A stretch of 64,000 bases of DNA, taken from the NCBI RefSeq assembly GCF_023204835.1, contig NZ_CP096270.1:2232001-2296000 (forward strand), written 5' to 3'. The DNA comes from Salinarchaeum laminariae (GTDB lineage: Archaea; Halobacteriota; Halobacteria; Halobacteriales; Salinarchaeaceae). A program made the translations under genes and the position numbers. The notes beneath the pieces were generated by a model, which was not told where the DNA came from, ran no database searches, and saw only the letters and a list, made by a program, of their open reading frames with translations. Positions 41,151 through 49,618 of the stretch are shown one piece after another; the first letter of the stretch is position 1, and the number at the start of each line of letters is the position of its first letter.

Positions 41151-41738
41151 ATGAGCGAGCCGCCACAGGAGTTCTACTCCGAGGATCGCTGGCAGAACTG
41201 GATCGACCGCATATCTCAAGAAGAGATCGATCCCGAGGACGAGGACTCCGCCCGCCTCCTGTTGAATCTGCAGGACGACGCGGCGCTGGCGATCGCCAAG
41301 ATCGTCACGGCCTACGAGGACGGCCACCTCGACGAAGAGGAGGCGATGGGCGAGATCGCGGACATTCGTGAAGTCGTGCTCGACGATCCCGGTCTCGACG
41401 ACGAGGAAACGGCGATCCTGGTCGATGGCGTTCAGACGAGTCTCATGTGCGTCTTCTACTCTGCAGAGGAGTACGTCGTGGGCGGTCCGGCCGAGGACGC
41501 GGACGTCGGCGAGTATCTCCGCGCAGCAGCCGACGCCGAAGCGGAAGAGGACCTCGACGCCGCGCTCGGATTCGCCGCGCAGGCGGGGACGCTCGTCATC
41601 GACGGCGAGGACCTCGACATCAGCGTCGCCGAGGAGCTAGAGTACGGACTCGTCACCGAGTGGATCAACGGACTCGATAGCCTCCAGAGCGCGATGAGCG
41701 ATCCCGAGGTCGTCGAAGAAGAAGACGCCGAAGAGTAA
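41151..41738 (+). CDS. DUF2150 family protein
   Basis: The 195-residue protein begins MSEPPQEFYSEDRWQNWIDRI and contains SARLLLNLQDDAALAIAKIVTAYEDG and SLMCVFYSAEEYVVGG. This matches the archaeal family DUF2150, which is helical, acidic and of unknown function. The ATG at 41151 is 27 bases after a TATA-like gcatttcac; upstream in-frame sequence is not coding. It is a stand-alone gene with no clear operon partner. It is cytoplasmic, as no signal or membrane helix is visible. Confidence 0.85.
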   Translation: MSEPPQEFYSEDRWQNWIDRISQEEIDPEDEDSARLLLNLQDDAALAIAKIVTAYEDGHLDEEEAMGEIADIREVVLDDPGLDDEETAILVDGVQTSLMCVFYSAEEYVVGGPAEDADVGEYLRAAADAEAEEDLDAALGFAAQAGTLVIDGEDLDISVAEELEYGLVTEWINGLDSLQSAMSDPEVVEEEDAEE

Positions 41739-41851
41739 CGGCGGGTCGACCGTCGTTCACCTCAGCCACGCAATTACAAGTAGGATCGTTAACTAAGACT
41801 CGCTGGATCCGGGTAGTATCATCATACCGCAGTCCGTAGCGGCAACAAGCG

Positions 41852-41858
41852 TTTTACC
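41852..41858 (+). promoter_or_regulatory. TATA box of the pilin-like surface protein gene
   Basis: The sequence ttttacc is centred 28 bases before the ATG at 41883, in an AT-rich stretch, giving a leaderless transcript. Confidence 0.65.
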
Positions 41859-41882
41859 TTGCCCACGATTAATTTTCTCGAA

Positions 41883-43610
41883 ATGCGGCTTCTAAACGAC
41901 GAGCGTGGGCAGTCCGTGCAGGTTGGGGCAGCCATCTTGCTCGCCTTCGTCGTTATTGCGATCACGATGTATCAGGTGCAGGTCGTTCCCGACCAGAACG
42001 CCGAGGTCGAGTTTAATCACAATCAGGAGGTCCGCCAGCAACTGACTGAACTGCGTAACTCGATTAGCAATGCCGGGACCCTAGGCCAGAGTAATGCGGT
42101 GTCGGTAAAACTCGGCGATCAGTACCCGCCGCGGACTATCTTTTTGAATCCACCCCCAATTCGGGGAGCCTTGCGGACTCAGGAGGCAGGCAACATTTCG
42201 CTGGGTAATGTCAAAGTTCAGGGATCGTATGAAGGGTCTGGTGATCCCACGGATCTCGTCACAGGTAACCACACGACCAACCGAATCGTCTACACGCCCC
42301 ATTATACGGAATTCGATTACGCTGGCGTCACGAATATCGAACACTCGCTGGCGTTCAACGTCTTTGAGAACAACGCGACCAACACGCTAACTCGACAACG
42401 CGCTGTCCGCGGAGATTCGCTGACGCTGACCGTCCTCCGGGGAAATCTCTCCGAGCAGGGAACGCAGCCTATCTCAATCGATCCGGAGACGATAAGCGGG
42501 CCTACGGGTCCCATCTCGATTACGAACGACTCAGCTGGGCCTATTCAGTTGTGGATGCCGACGAAAACCCCAAGCGTCTGGAACGAGACAGTTGGGACGA
42601 CATTTTCGGACGGGACTCCCGATACGCGAGTGGCGCGCTACGATGGCGAACGAATCCTGGTCGAACTCGACCGACCACAGTACGATCTTCGAATGGCGTT
42701 GGTCGAAGTCGGCGACGGTGTGGCCGAAACGACTCGCTACGACGTTTCCGAGGCGAACAGCGGTAGTGGCGGGGGCAGTGGCGGGGGCGGCGGTGCGTAT
42801 AGCGTGGATTGGACGGATCCGTCGTCGGAAAGTGAAAACTCCGATACGTCACTCTCCCAGTGCGATTCGAATCATTGTACTTGGGACGTTGGCGCAAGTT
42901 CCGACGATTCACTACAGCTCAACGCGGCCCTAAACCCCCAGTTCAACGGAATCAATATCACCTTCGCGGTCAACGATACGAGCGTCGGGTACGTCAATCC
43001 GTCTTCGGCATCGAGTGGAACGGACGGAGCTGTGACTACTAACCTCACCGCCGTCGATACCGGTACTATCGACGTACTCGCGTCGGGTAACGATGGCAGT
43101 GACACGATAGCGATCGAAGTCGTGAATCTGGTATCCGAAATGACCTACAACGACGACGCCGTCGCAGTTGACGGGCCGGACGAAAATGATAACGTCCCCG
43201 GCGGAGTCGAGTTCACGATCAGCAACGATCTGGGCCAAGAGGCTGAAATTACCAGAATGGTGATCAACAAAACGAGTGGTCAGGCAAAGTCGATAAGCGA
43301 CGGCGTAAGGCCGAACGATCAGCCACGCCGGACTGAACTCTACGTATCCGCTGATGTCAGCGATGGCTGGAACGACTTCAACGGCGGTGTGTCGTTGCCG
43401 GCTGACATAGACCTCGACGCCGATGGATTCGACAATAACGGGAATCCGACCATGTCTCAGGGGAGTTCTGCCAGAATATACCTTTATGAGTTCCAGAAGC
43501 AGAACGGACAGCGAATCGATATGTCTGGCGAAAGTTTCTCAGTTACCACGTTCTATACACTTGCTGACGGAACAACGGGATCGGAAACCTTCAGCATAGA
43601 CGTCCCCTGA
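41883..43610 (+). CDS. large pilin-like surface protein with an Ig-like C-terminal region
   Basis: The 575-residue protein starts MRLLNDERGQSVQVGAA and continues into one hydrophobic helix (about 15-38). This is the layout of a type IV pilin-like class III signal, with a possible prepilin peptidase site after RG. A secreted region follows, rich in Asn, Thr and Ser, with an unusual Gly/Ser linker (about 300-312). After that come an Ig-like (Big) segment (about 340-430) and a final beta domain. The DNA is less GC-rich than its neighbours and the codon choice more varied, so it may be a fast-evolving or transferred gene. The start is supported by the TATA box 28 bases upstream. Confidence 0.75.
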   Translation: MRLLNDERGQSVQVGAAILLAFVVIAITMYQVQVVPDQNAEVEFNHNQEVRQQLTELRNSISNAGTLGQSNAVSVKLGDQYPPRTIFLNPPPIRGALRTQEAGNISLGNVKVQGSYEGSGDPTDLVTGNHTTNRIVYTPHYTEFDYAGVTNIEHSLAFNVFENNATNTLTRQRAVRGDSLTLTVLRGNLSEQGTQPISIDPETISGPTGPISITNDSAGPIQLWMPTKTPSVWNETVGTTFSDGTPDTRVARYDGERILVELDRPQYDLRMALVEVGDGVAETTRYDVSEANSGSGGGSGGGGGAYSVDWTDPSSESENSDTSLSQCDSNHCTWDVGASSDDSLQLNAALNPQFNGINITFAVNDTSVGYVNPSSASSGTDGAVTTNLTAVDTGTIDVLASGNDGSDTIAIEVVNLVSEMTYNDDAVAVDGPDENDNVPGGVEFTISNDLGQEAEITRMVINKTSGQAKSISDGVRPNDQPRRTELYVSADVSDGWNDFNGGVSLPADIDLDADGFDNNGNPTMSQGSSARIYLYEFQKQNGQRIDMSGESFSVTTFYTLADGTTGSETFSIDVP

Positions 43611-43737
43611 CCGCAGATCACGACAATCGGCCTGTTTCTGTTTGTCGCTTCCAGCGCTTCTGTTCTTCTGCCTCTCGACATCTGACGAACCTTTGATCGA
43701 CAAGCCCTTATCCCACGCCGACGGCCACCCACCTAGT

Positions 43738-45078
43738 ATGACAGCCGTCGGGATCGACGCAATGGAGCTCTGGGTCGGGAATCTCAAACTGGACCTTCCG
43801 GGCACGTTCGCACCGGCACAGGACGAGGATCCGGGCAAGTACACGAAGGGGCTTGGCCTCCACGCCAGTTCGTTCCCGGACAGCTACGAGGACATCGTCA
43901 CGATGGGTGCGAACGCCGCCCACAGGCTGATGGAGCGCAAGGGGCTCGAGCCCGAGGACGTCGGGCGCATCGACGTCGCGACGGAGAGTGCCTTCGACAA
44001 TTCGAAGCCCGTCTCGACGTACGTCGCGGGCTGTCTCGAGCAGGTGTACGAGGACGACTTCCACCACGCGAACAAGGGCGAACGGAAGTTCGCCTGCATC
44101 GCGGGCACCCAGAGCGTCAACGACGCGTTCAACTGGATCGCCTCCGGCCGGAATCGTGGTCGCGGTGCGATCGTGATCGCGACGGACACCGCACTGTACG
44201 CACGGGACGATCCCGGCGAGGCGACGCAGGGTGCCGGTGCTGTCGCGCTGTGGATCACCGAGAATCCTTCCGTCGTGGAGTTCTCCCACGCCCAGGGGAT
44301 CGGGAGCGCCGACGAGACGGACTTCCTCAAGCCGAACCAGCAGTTCCCGAGCGTCGACGGCAAACGCTCGATGCAGGTCTATCTCGCCCGGACGCGGGAG
44401 GCGCTTGAGGACTACAAGGAGGCGTCGGGTGGCGACGTGCACCCGCACGATTTCGCCTACGTTCCCTTCCACACGCCGTTCCCGGGCATGGTCCGCAAGG
44501 CCGCCGTGCTGGGATATCGCAACCTCGTCCGCGGGACGGAGATCGAGGCCGAGCTCGCCGAGGAGATCGGCGCCCAGCCCGAGGAGGACGAGTTCGAGGA
44601 CACGGAAGCCTACCGCGAAGCGCTCAGCGAGTACACGGACGACCTCGCCGAGACCGATCGGTATCAGACGTGGTACGACGAGCGGATCGAGCCGACGCTG
44701 GACGTCTCACGCGAGGTCGGCAACTGGTACACTGGCTCGGTGCACGTGGCGCGTGCAAGCGCGCTGCTCGACGCCTACGAGACCGACCGAGATCTGTCGG
44801 GATCGAAGCTTCTCGTTGCGTCCTACGGCTCCGGTGCCCAGGCCGAAATTCACGACGAAACCGTGCTGGATGGCTGGCGGGAGGAGATCGATTCGATGAA
44901 CGTCGGGGAACAGCTTGAATCCCGGTACGACATCTCTTTCGAGGAGTACGAGACGATCCACGACTCCCACAACCACGACCTCGATACCGACATCGAGGCG
45001 CTGACTACCCCAGACAGCGAGTTCGTTTTCGATGGTTGGGGCCGGATGGGCGAACGGCAGTACCGGTACGTGGAGTAG
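43738..45078 (+). CDS. hmgB: hydroxymethylglutaryl-CoA synthase
   Basis: The 446-residue protein is an archaeal HMG-CoA synthase. It has VGIDAMELWVGNLKLDL, the catalytic Glu in ATESAFDNSK (E83), the catalytic Cys in FACIAGTQSVNDA (C120), a His in YVPFHTPFPGM, and FGSG-type SYGSGAQAE near the end. It condenses acetyl-CoA with acetoacetyl-CoA for the mevalonate pathway that makes the isoprenoid membrane lipids. The ATG at 43738 lies 27 bases after a TATA-like ccttatcc. It is convergent with the HTH regulator gene. The length is typical of haloarchaea, with an acidic insertion at about 280-310. Confidence 0.95.
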   Translation: MTAVGIDAMELWVGNLKLDLPGTFAPAQDEDPGKYTKGLGLHASSFPDSYEDIVTMGANAAHRLMERKGLEPEDVGRIDVATESAFDNSKPVSTYVAGCLEQVYEDDFHHANKGERKFACIAGTQSVNDAFNWIASGRNRGRGAIVIATDTALYARDDPGEATQGAGAVALWITENPSVVEFSHAQGIGSADETDFLKPNQQFPSVDGKRSMQVYLARTREALEDYKEASGGDVHPHDFAYVPFHTPFPGMVRKAAVLGYRNLVRGTEIEAELAEEIGAQPEEDEFEDTEAYREALSEYTDDLAETDRYQTWYDERIEPTLDVSREVGNWYTGSVHVARASALLDAYETDRDLSGSKLLVASYGSGAQAEIHDETVLDGWREEIDSMNVGEQLESRYDISFEEYETIHDSHNHDLDTDIEALTTPDSEFVFDGWGRMGERQYRYVE

Positions 45079-45185
45079 CGACCGTCGAGGTAACGCCGCG
45101 TTCGCGAGTTCTGCTCTCTGCTCGTCGGGACGGCCAGTAGTCGAGACACAGTTACGGCAGCGTGAGCTGAGCCATCCCTCGCGAG

Positions 45186-45893
45186 CTACGGAAGCGACGA
45201 CAGGTCGTCGAGCACGTCGTCGAGCGGCGTCGTACACGTCGCGAGCGCGAACCCATCCACGCGCGCCAAATCAGGGGCGTGCTCCCAGAGGTCATCCTCG
45301 TCGATGCCGTGCAACACGACGGCGTTCGGCGTCGGCGAGACGACGCGCTGTGCGACCAGCGGCGACTCGCCTCGCGTCAACCCCGTGAACACGAGGACGC
45401 GGCTCGTCGACTGTCCGTAGAGATTGAAGATCTCCTCGCTGGAGAGCCGCTGGATCGCCTCCACGCTGTCGATGACCGTGTGTCCCGTGATCCGATCCCG
45501 TTCGCCCTCGACGAGCCCGTTGGCGTCGATGGCGTCGAAGACGTCGTCGACGGGCATCGCAGCGGGGTACTCCCTGAGATCGAGCACGACGTCGCTCGCG
45601 AAGCCGGCAGAAAGCACTCTGCCGTACTGACGAATGCGGCTCCCGCCACGACGTTCGTCGATATCGAGCAGTCCGGTGACGATCCGGCGAACGACTGCGA
45701 TGCCCGGGCTGTCACGGCGGCCGCTCTCGTAGTCGCTGATGACCGAGGACGAAATGTCGAGTTTCTCCGCGAGCTCGGTCTGCGTTACGTCGAAATCGGT
45801 GCGCCACTTGCGCAACGTTGCCCCCGGATCGTCGCTGAGGGCGACCTCCCCCGCGATCTTCTCGGCGAGCTCGGCACGCGGCCCCTCTCCCAT
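45186..45893 (-). CDS. helix-turn-helix transcriptional regulator (COG1709-like)
   Basis: The 235-residue protein has an XRE-type HTH (about 27-80; LRKWRTDFDVTQTELAEKLDISSSVISDYESGRR) and a C-terminal effector-like domain (about 100-235) with TRVLVFTGLTRGESPLVAQRVVSPTPNAVVLHG. This matches the archaeal regulator group COG1709. The HTH and dimer positions suggest binding of an inverted operator, and the C-terminal part may sense a ligand. It is convergent with hmgB, and its start at 45893 (MGEGPRAELAEKI) faces the MazEF pair. Target genes are not deducible. Confidence 0.85.
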   Translation of the reverse strand: MGEGPRAELAEKIAGEVALSDDPGATLRKWRTDFDVTQTELAEKLDISSSVISDYESGRRDSPGIAVVRRIVTGLLDIDERRGGSRIRQYGRVLSAGFASDVVLDLREYPAAMPVDDVFDAIDANGLVEGERDRITGHTVIDSVEAIQRLSSEEIFNLYGQSTSRVLVFTGLTRGESPLVAQRVVSPTPNAVVLHGIDEDDLWEHAPDLARVDGFALATCTTPLDDVLDDLSSLP

Positions 45894-46121
45894 AGCCCGA
45901 CGTTACGTGGCCAACAGTTAGCGCTTACGGCAGATACGTTCGTAGCGGCACGCTCGATCGCTATCGGGTCCGAGTCTGTTGTCGATCGGACGGACTGGCG
46001 TCGATGTCCACTCGGGGCTTTCGATCCTCACGATGTCCAGCGTCGGCCCATAGCGCTCGACACCACATTCTCCGCCACCATCCACGGGCACCGTTCGTGT
46101 GGTACAGTTACATGCACAATC

Positions 46122-46128
46122 CTTTTGC
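46122..46128 (+). promoter_or_regulatory. TATA-like box of the antitoxin gene of the MazEF-type pair
   Basis: The sequence cttttgc lies about 31 bases before the ATG at 46156. AT-rich sequence with alternating cac/gtg (ggtacagttacatgcac) lies just upstream and could be an operator. Confidence 0.45.
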
Positions 46129-46155
46129 AGGCTATCGGTGTATTCAGGGACGACA

Positions 46156-46413
46156 ATGGCCCGGGACACGCGGATCGTCGGGGAGCGCGGGCAGATCACG
46201 ATACCGAAGGAGCTGCGTGAGCGGTTCGGTATCCGCGGAGGTGACGAAGTCGTCGTCCGCTCGGAGGACGACAAGATCGTCATCGCCCAGCGGACGGTCG
46301 ACGACAGACTCGAGGAGGGCTACCGGGAGTGGAACGACCGTGACCGTACCGTCGCTCGCGCGATTGCACCGGACGACGATGGTGGCGACCCCGACGACGT
46401 TCCCACGTGGTGA
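46156..46413 (+). CDS. AbrB-type antitoxin of a MazEF-like pair
   Basis: The 85-residue protein has the AbrB swapped-hairpin DNA-binding fold: TRIVGERGQITIPKELRERFGIRGGDEVVVRSEDDKIVI. An acidic, Asp/Trp-ending tail (DDVPTW) follows, typical of antitoxins that block a toxin groove. It is followed six bases later by a MazF/PemK-like toxin gene, so the two are probably cotranscribed. It likely represses its own promoter. It is a different AbrB protein from that of the PIN pair at 15.9 kb. Confidence 0.85.
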   Translation: MARDTRIVGERGQITIPKELRERFGIRGGDEVVVRSEDDKIVIAQRTVDDRLEEGYREWNDRDRTVARAIAPDDDGGDPDDVPTW

Positions 46414-46419
46414 GTTCCG

Positions 46420-46800
46420 ATGCAGGTTTCACGCGGAAATGTGGTCGTCGTGGCATTTGGACGTAGAGGAAGCAGTGCAGGCGAAGGCGGCAACGGTGAG
46501 TCCGCGCGTCACCGTCCGTGTCTCGTCGTCCAGAACGACGTCGGCAACGATCACTCCTCGACGACGGTCGTCGTGCCACTGACGACCGATTTCGGTCCCG
46601 AACGCTACCCACACGAGGTAGTGCTCGAGCCACAGGACAGCGGGCTCGCGGAGGCTGCCGTCGCCCTGTGTAGCCAACCCACCACCGTCGAAATCGAGCG
46701 GGCGATCGTCGAAATCGTCGGCTCGGTTCCGGAGCCGGTGCTCCTCGACGTGGACCGGGCACTGGAGTACAGTCTGGACCTCGGCGGGCCACTGGAATGA
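46420..46800 (+). CDS. MazF/PemK-type toxin
   Basis: The 126-residue protein has the MazF fold: SRGNVVVVAFG, HRPCLVVQNDVGNDHSSTTVVVPLTTDF, ALCSQPTTVEIERAIVEIVGSV, and VDRALEYSLDL. The conserved RP(C/Y)LV and TTD stretches, and Gln/Ser near the cleft, are visible. MazF toxins are sequence-specific mRNA endoribonucleases. It follows the AbrB-type antitoxin gene by six bases. The loop at residues 12-28 (Gly/Ser/Glu-rich) is extended compared with bacterial MazF. The RNA target is unknown. Confidence 0.82.
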   Translation: MQVSRGNVVVVAFGRRGSSAGEGGNGESARHRPCLVVQNDVGNDHSSTTVVVPLTTDFGPERYPHEVVLEPQDSGLAEAAVALCSQPTTVEIERAIVEIVGSVPEPVLLDVDRALEYSLDLGGPLE

Positions 46801-46888
46801 GCGGTTCCTGTCGGCGGCCCGCGTTCACTGCACTGCGTTCACCACCGCTCCGCAAGCCATAACCCCCGACCCTCCCAACTGGGTTTCG

Positions 46889-48433
46889 ATGGACTGGACG
46901 GAGAAATACCGCCCGTCGACGCTCGCCGAAGTCCGGGGGAACGACGCCGCACGCGACGACCTTCGGCAGTGGGCGGAGACCTGGAGCGACCACGGCGACG
47001 CGGCGATTCTCTATGGTCGGCCAGGCGTCGGGAAGACCTCTGCTGCGCACGCGCTCGCAAGCGACCTCGAATGGGACGTCATGGAGCTGAACGCGAGCGA
47101 CGACCGGACGCGGGACGTCGTCGAGCGCATCGCCGGCGAGGCCTCGAAATCCGCGACGCTCACCGGCGGGATGCGCCGACTCGTGATTCTCGACGAGGCG
47201 GACAACTTCCACGGCAACGCAGACTACGGTGGCTCTCGCGCCGTGACCGACGTCGTCAAAGACGCGGATCAGCCGATCGTGCTCGTCGCAAACGATTTCT
47301 ACGAAATGTCCCGCGGGCTACGCAACGCGTGCCAGGAGATCGAGTTCCGTGACGTCTCCGCACGCTCGATCGTCCCGGTGCTGCGAGATATCTGCCGCAA
47401 GGAGGACGTCGCGTTCGAGGACGCGGCGTTGGAGGCGATCGCCCAGCGCACGAGCGGTGACCTCCGCTCGGCGATCAACGACTTACAGGCGATCGCGGAG
47501 GGCCGAGATCGCATCACGGAGGCCGACGTCTCGACGGGCGAGCGCGATGGCACCGTCGACATCTTCGACTTTCTCGACGCGCTCATCAAGGAGGACGGTG
47601 CCGAAGCGGCACTGAAGAAATCCTACGACGTCGAGGAGAACCCCGACGACCTGATCCAGTGGATCGAGGACAACATGCCGAAGGATTACGCGGGCGTCGA
47701 GCTCGCGGACGCATACGATCACCTTTCGAACGCGGACCGGTGGCTGGGTCGGGTGCGCGAGACGCAGAACTACACCTACTGGCGCTACGCGAGCGACGCG
47801 ATGGTCGCAGGCGTCGCTGCCTCACGCCAGGAGTCGAAAGGCGGCTGGACTCGCTACGGCCCTCCCAGCTTCCGGACGAAACTCGGCCGATCCAAGGGAA
47901 CGCGCTCGACGCGCGACGGCATCGCCCAGCGCATCGCCGAACGGGAGGGTTGCTCTCTCGGGACGGCACGCCGCCGCGTGCTTCCCTATCTCTCGGCGAT
48001 GACCCACCACTGCAAGCCCCGCGACGTGACCGTCGCCGTCGCTGCAGCCTACGATCTCGATGCGGGCGAACTCGCCTTTATCACGGGGAGTGGAGAGGAC
48101 ACCAAGAAGGTACAGTCGATCGTCGACGACGCCGAGGAACTCCGGGAGTCGACGGCGGTGGATGCGTCCCAGGGTGCATTCGAGGGCGCAACTCGGGACG
48201 ACGACCCGGACGACGAGTCCGCAGCTGGAAACGGCCAGAATGCGGAGGTATCGGGGGGCGCTGGCGCCGCGAGCGACTCCCAGTCCACGTTGGCAGACGC
48301 CGACGCGGACGGATCGTCGAGCGATGCCGAGAGCGACGCTGGAGATGGATCAGCTGGGACGAATGAAGCGGCCATCGGCGAGGACACCTCCGACGATCCC
48401 GACGATCAGTCCGGTCTGGACGAGTTCTTCTGA
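46889..48433 (+). CDS. rfcL: replication factor C large subunit
   Basis: The 514-residue protein begins MDWTEKYRPSTLAEVRGND and has Walker A GRPGVGKT (43-50) and Walker B LDEAD (101-105), plus sensor and lid regions of the AAA+ clamp loader. The C-terminus has a long acidic Ser/Asp/Ala tail ending QSGLDEFF, a PIP box for binding the PCNA clamp. RfcL with RfcS loads PCNA for DNA replication. The ATG at 46889 is 27 bases from a TATA-like ccataacc. The acidic tail (about 420-505) is longer than in methanogens, as in other haloarchaea. It is a core gene with no operon partner here. Confidence 0.95.
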   Translation: MDWTEKYRPSTLAEVRGNDAARDDLRQWAETWSDHGDAAILYGRPGVGKTSAAHALASDLEWDVMELNASDDRTRDVVERIAGEASKSATLTGGMRRLVILDEADNFHGNADYGGSRAVTDVVKDADQPIVLVANDFYEMSRGLRNACQEIEFRDVSARSIVPVLRDICRKEDVAFEDAALEAIAQRTSGDLRSAINDLQAIAEGRDRITEADVSTGERDGTVDIFDFLDALIKEDGAEAALKKSYDVEENPDDLIQWIEDNMPKDYAGVELADAYDHLSNADRWLGRVRETQNYTYWRYASDAMVAGVAASRQESKGGWTRYGPPSFRTKLGRSKGTRSTRDGIAQRIAEREGCSLGTARRRVLPYLSAMTHHCKPRDVTVAVAAAYDLDAGELAFITGSGEDTKKVQSIVDDAEELRESTAVDASQGAFEGATRDDDPDDESAAGNGQNAEVSGGAGAASDSQSTLADADADGSSSDAESDAGDGSAGTNEAAIGEDTSDDPDDQSGLDEFF

Positions 48434-48487
48434 TCGTTGTCGTATCATCGTGTGGAGGGACGAACGATTCAATACCGTCCGGGGAGT

Positions 48488-48676
48488 ATGTCACTCGAAC
48501 GCACGATGACCTCCCAGTCCTCCCTCCTCTGTCCGTGGTGTGAGCACGAATCCACAGACGCGAACGCCTTCCGGACGCATCTTATGGTCCAACACCGCAA
48601 AAGCGATCTCGCGACGTACGTTCTCCACGACGTCGACGGCGAGCGTGAGTCTACCGAGGCTGTGTTGCAGCCATAG
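48488..48676 (+). CDS. 62-residue C2H2 zinc-finger protein
   Basis: The protein starts MSLERTMTSQSSLLCPWCEHE and contains a C2H2 finger (CPWC...HLMVQH), with CX2C and HX4H spacing and about 12 residues between. The remainder is acidic (VLHDVDGERESTEAVLQP). Such single-finger microproteins are common in haloarchaea. They may bind nucleic acid or protein; no target is known. A GGGGAG stretch four bases before the ATG may act as a weak ribosome site. ATG at 48506 (MTSQSS) is an alternative start. It follows rfcL by about 50 bases on the same strand. Confidence 0.7.
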   Translation: MSLERTMTSQSSLLCPWCEHESTDANAFRTHLMVQHRKSDLATYVLHDVDGERESTEAVLQP

Positions 48677-48884
48677 GGAGTCTGGCACTCGTCGTCGGTT
48701 GTGCGCTGGCCCGAGACTATAACGAATACTACCCCGCTATTCACTCCTGATATCCCAGCAGTTGCAACGCCAGACGGCCTCCCCAGTACTGGCTGCACTG
48801 GACTGGAGACGAGCGACGCCGTCCCCAAATCCATCGAACTGTGAGTATCGGGTATGCCGCCTTCGCTCGCCGGGTAATACCGAG

Positions 48885-49616
48885 TCAGTCGACGAAATCG
48901 TCCTCGTCGAAAGGCGGAGTGAGCGCGTCCCGAACTGCTGGCACAATCTCAGAGGCGTTCGTCGCGTCGAACGGCGCGAGCTTCGCGACTGGAACGTCGA
49001 GCATTCTGCGTAGCTCGTCGGGGTTCGTTCGCTCTGCGATGGTGGCGCCCTCGTACTCGTTGAGGACGACGAACGGCACGGAGACACCTCTGGACCGGAG
49101 TGCGTCGACGGTGAGGGCGGTGTGGTTGAGTGTTCCAAGTCCAGAGCGCGCGACGACGATCGCGGGGAGTCCGAGATCGACCGCCAGATCGAGTACCTCG
49201 GCCTCGCCCGCGAGGGGAACGCGCAGTCCGCCAATCCCCTCGACGATCGGGAACCCCGACGACTCCATTTCGTCACGACAGTCTGCGAGGATTTCGTCGT
49301 ATGCCAGTGCCACGCCCTCGCGCTCGGCAGCGGTGCGTGGTGCGAGTGCCGGACCGAGCCGTCTGCAACAGGTGCTGGCATCCGAGTCCCCACCGGCAGC
49401 GGCGGAAATCACAGCTGCGTCGTCGTCTTCGGGCGCGCCCGTCTGTGCAGGCTTGATCGCACGTGCACCCAGGCCATCCTCACGGAGCCAGCCGGTAAGC
49501 CCGGCAGTCACGACCGTTTTTCCGACGCCGGTATCAGAGCCAGCGACGAAGACGCCGGGGCCATCTCGAATCTCCTCTATTGCGTCGCTCAGCACCCGTT
49601 CCTCGCCGTCGCCCAT
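48885..49616 (-). CDS. bioD: dethiobiotin synthetase
   Basis: The 243-residue protein has the P-loop FVAGSDTGVGKTVVTAG (about 22-38), RAIKPAQTGAP with the substrate lysine, VEGIGGLRVPL, and VVLNEYEG. It forms dethiobiotin from 7,8-diaminopelargonic acid, CO2 and ATP. It follows bioF by two bases on the same strand and is the last gene of the biotin operon. The ATG at 49616 gives MGDGEERVLSDAIEE before the P-loop. The diaminopelargonic acid aminotransferase bioA is not in this window. Confidence 0.92.
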   Translation of the reverse strand: MGDGEERVLSDAIEEIRDGPGVFVAGSDTGVGKTVVTAGLTGWLREDGLGARAIKPAQTGAPEDDDAAVISAAAGGDSDASTCCRRLGPALAPRTAAEREGVALAYDEILADCRDEMESSGFPIVEGIGGLRVPLAGEAEVLDLAVDLGLPAIVVARSGLGTLNHTALTVDALRSRGVSVPFVVLNEYEGATIAERTNPDELRRMLDVPVAKLAPFDATNASEIVPAVRDALTPPFDEDDFVD

Positions 49617-49618
49617 TG

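Noticed and set aside
48737..49393. minus-strand frame ending in VWRCNCWDIRSE
   Set aside because: The Cys-containing end looks protein-like at first, but most of the frame is antisense-type Ser/Arg-rich sequence overlapping bioD in another frame, and no start with a promoter is seen.
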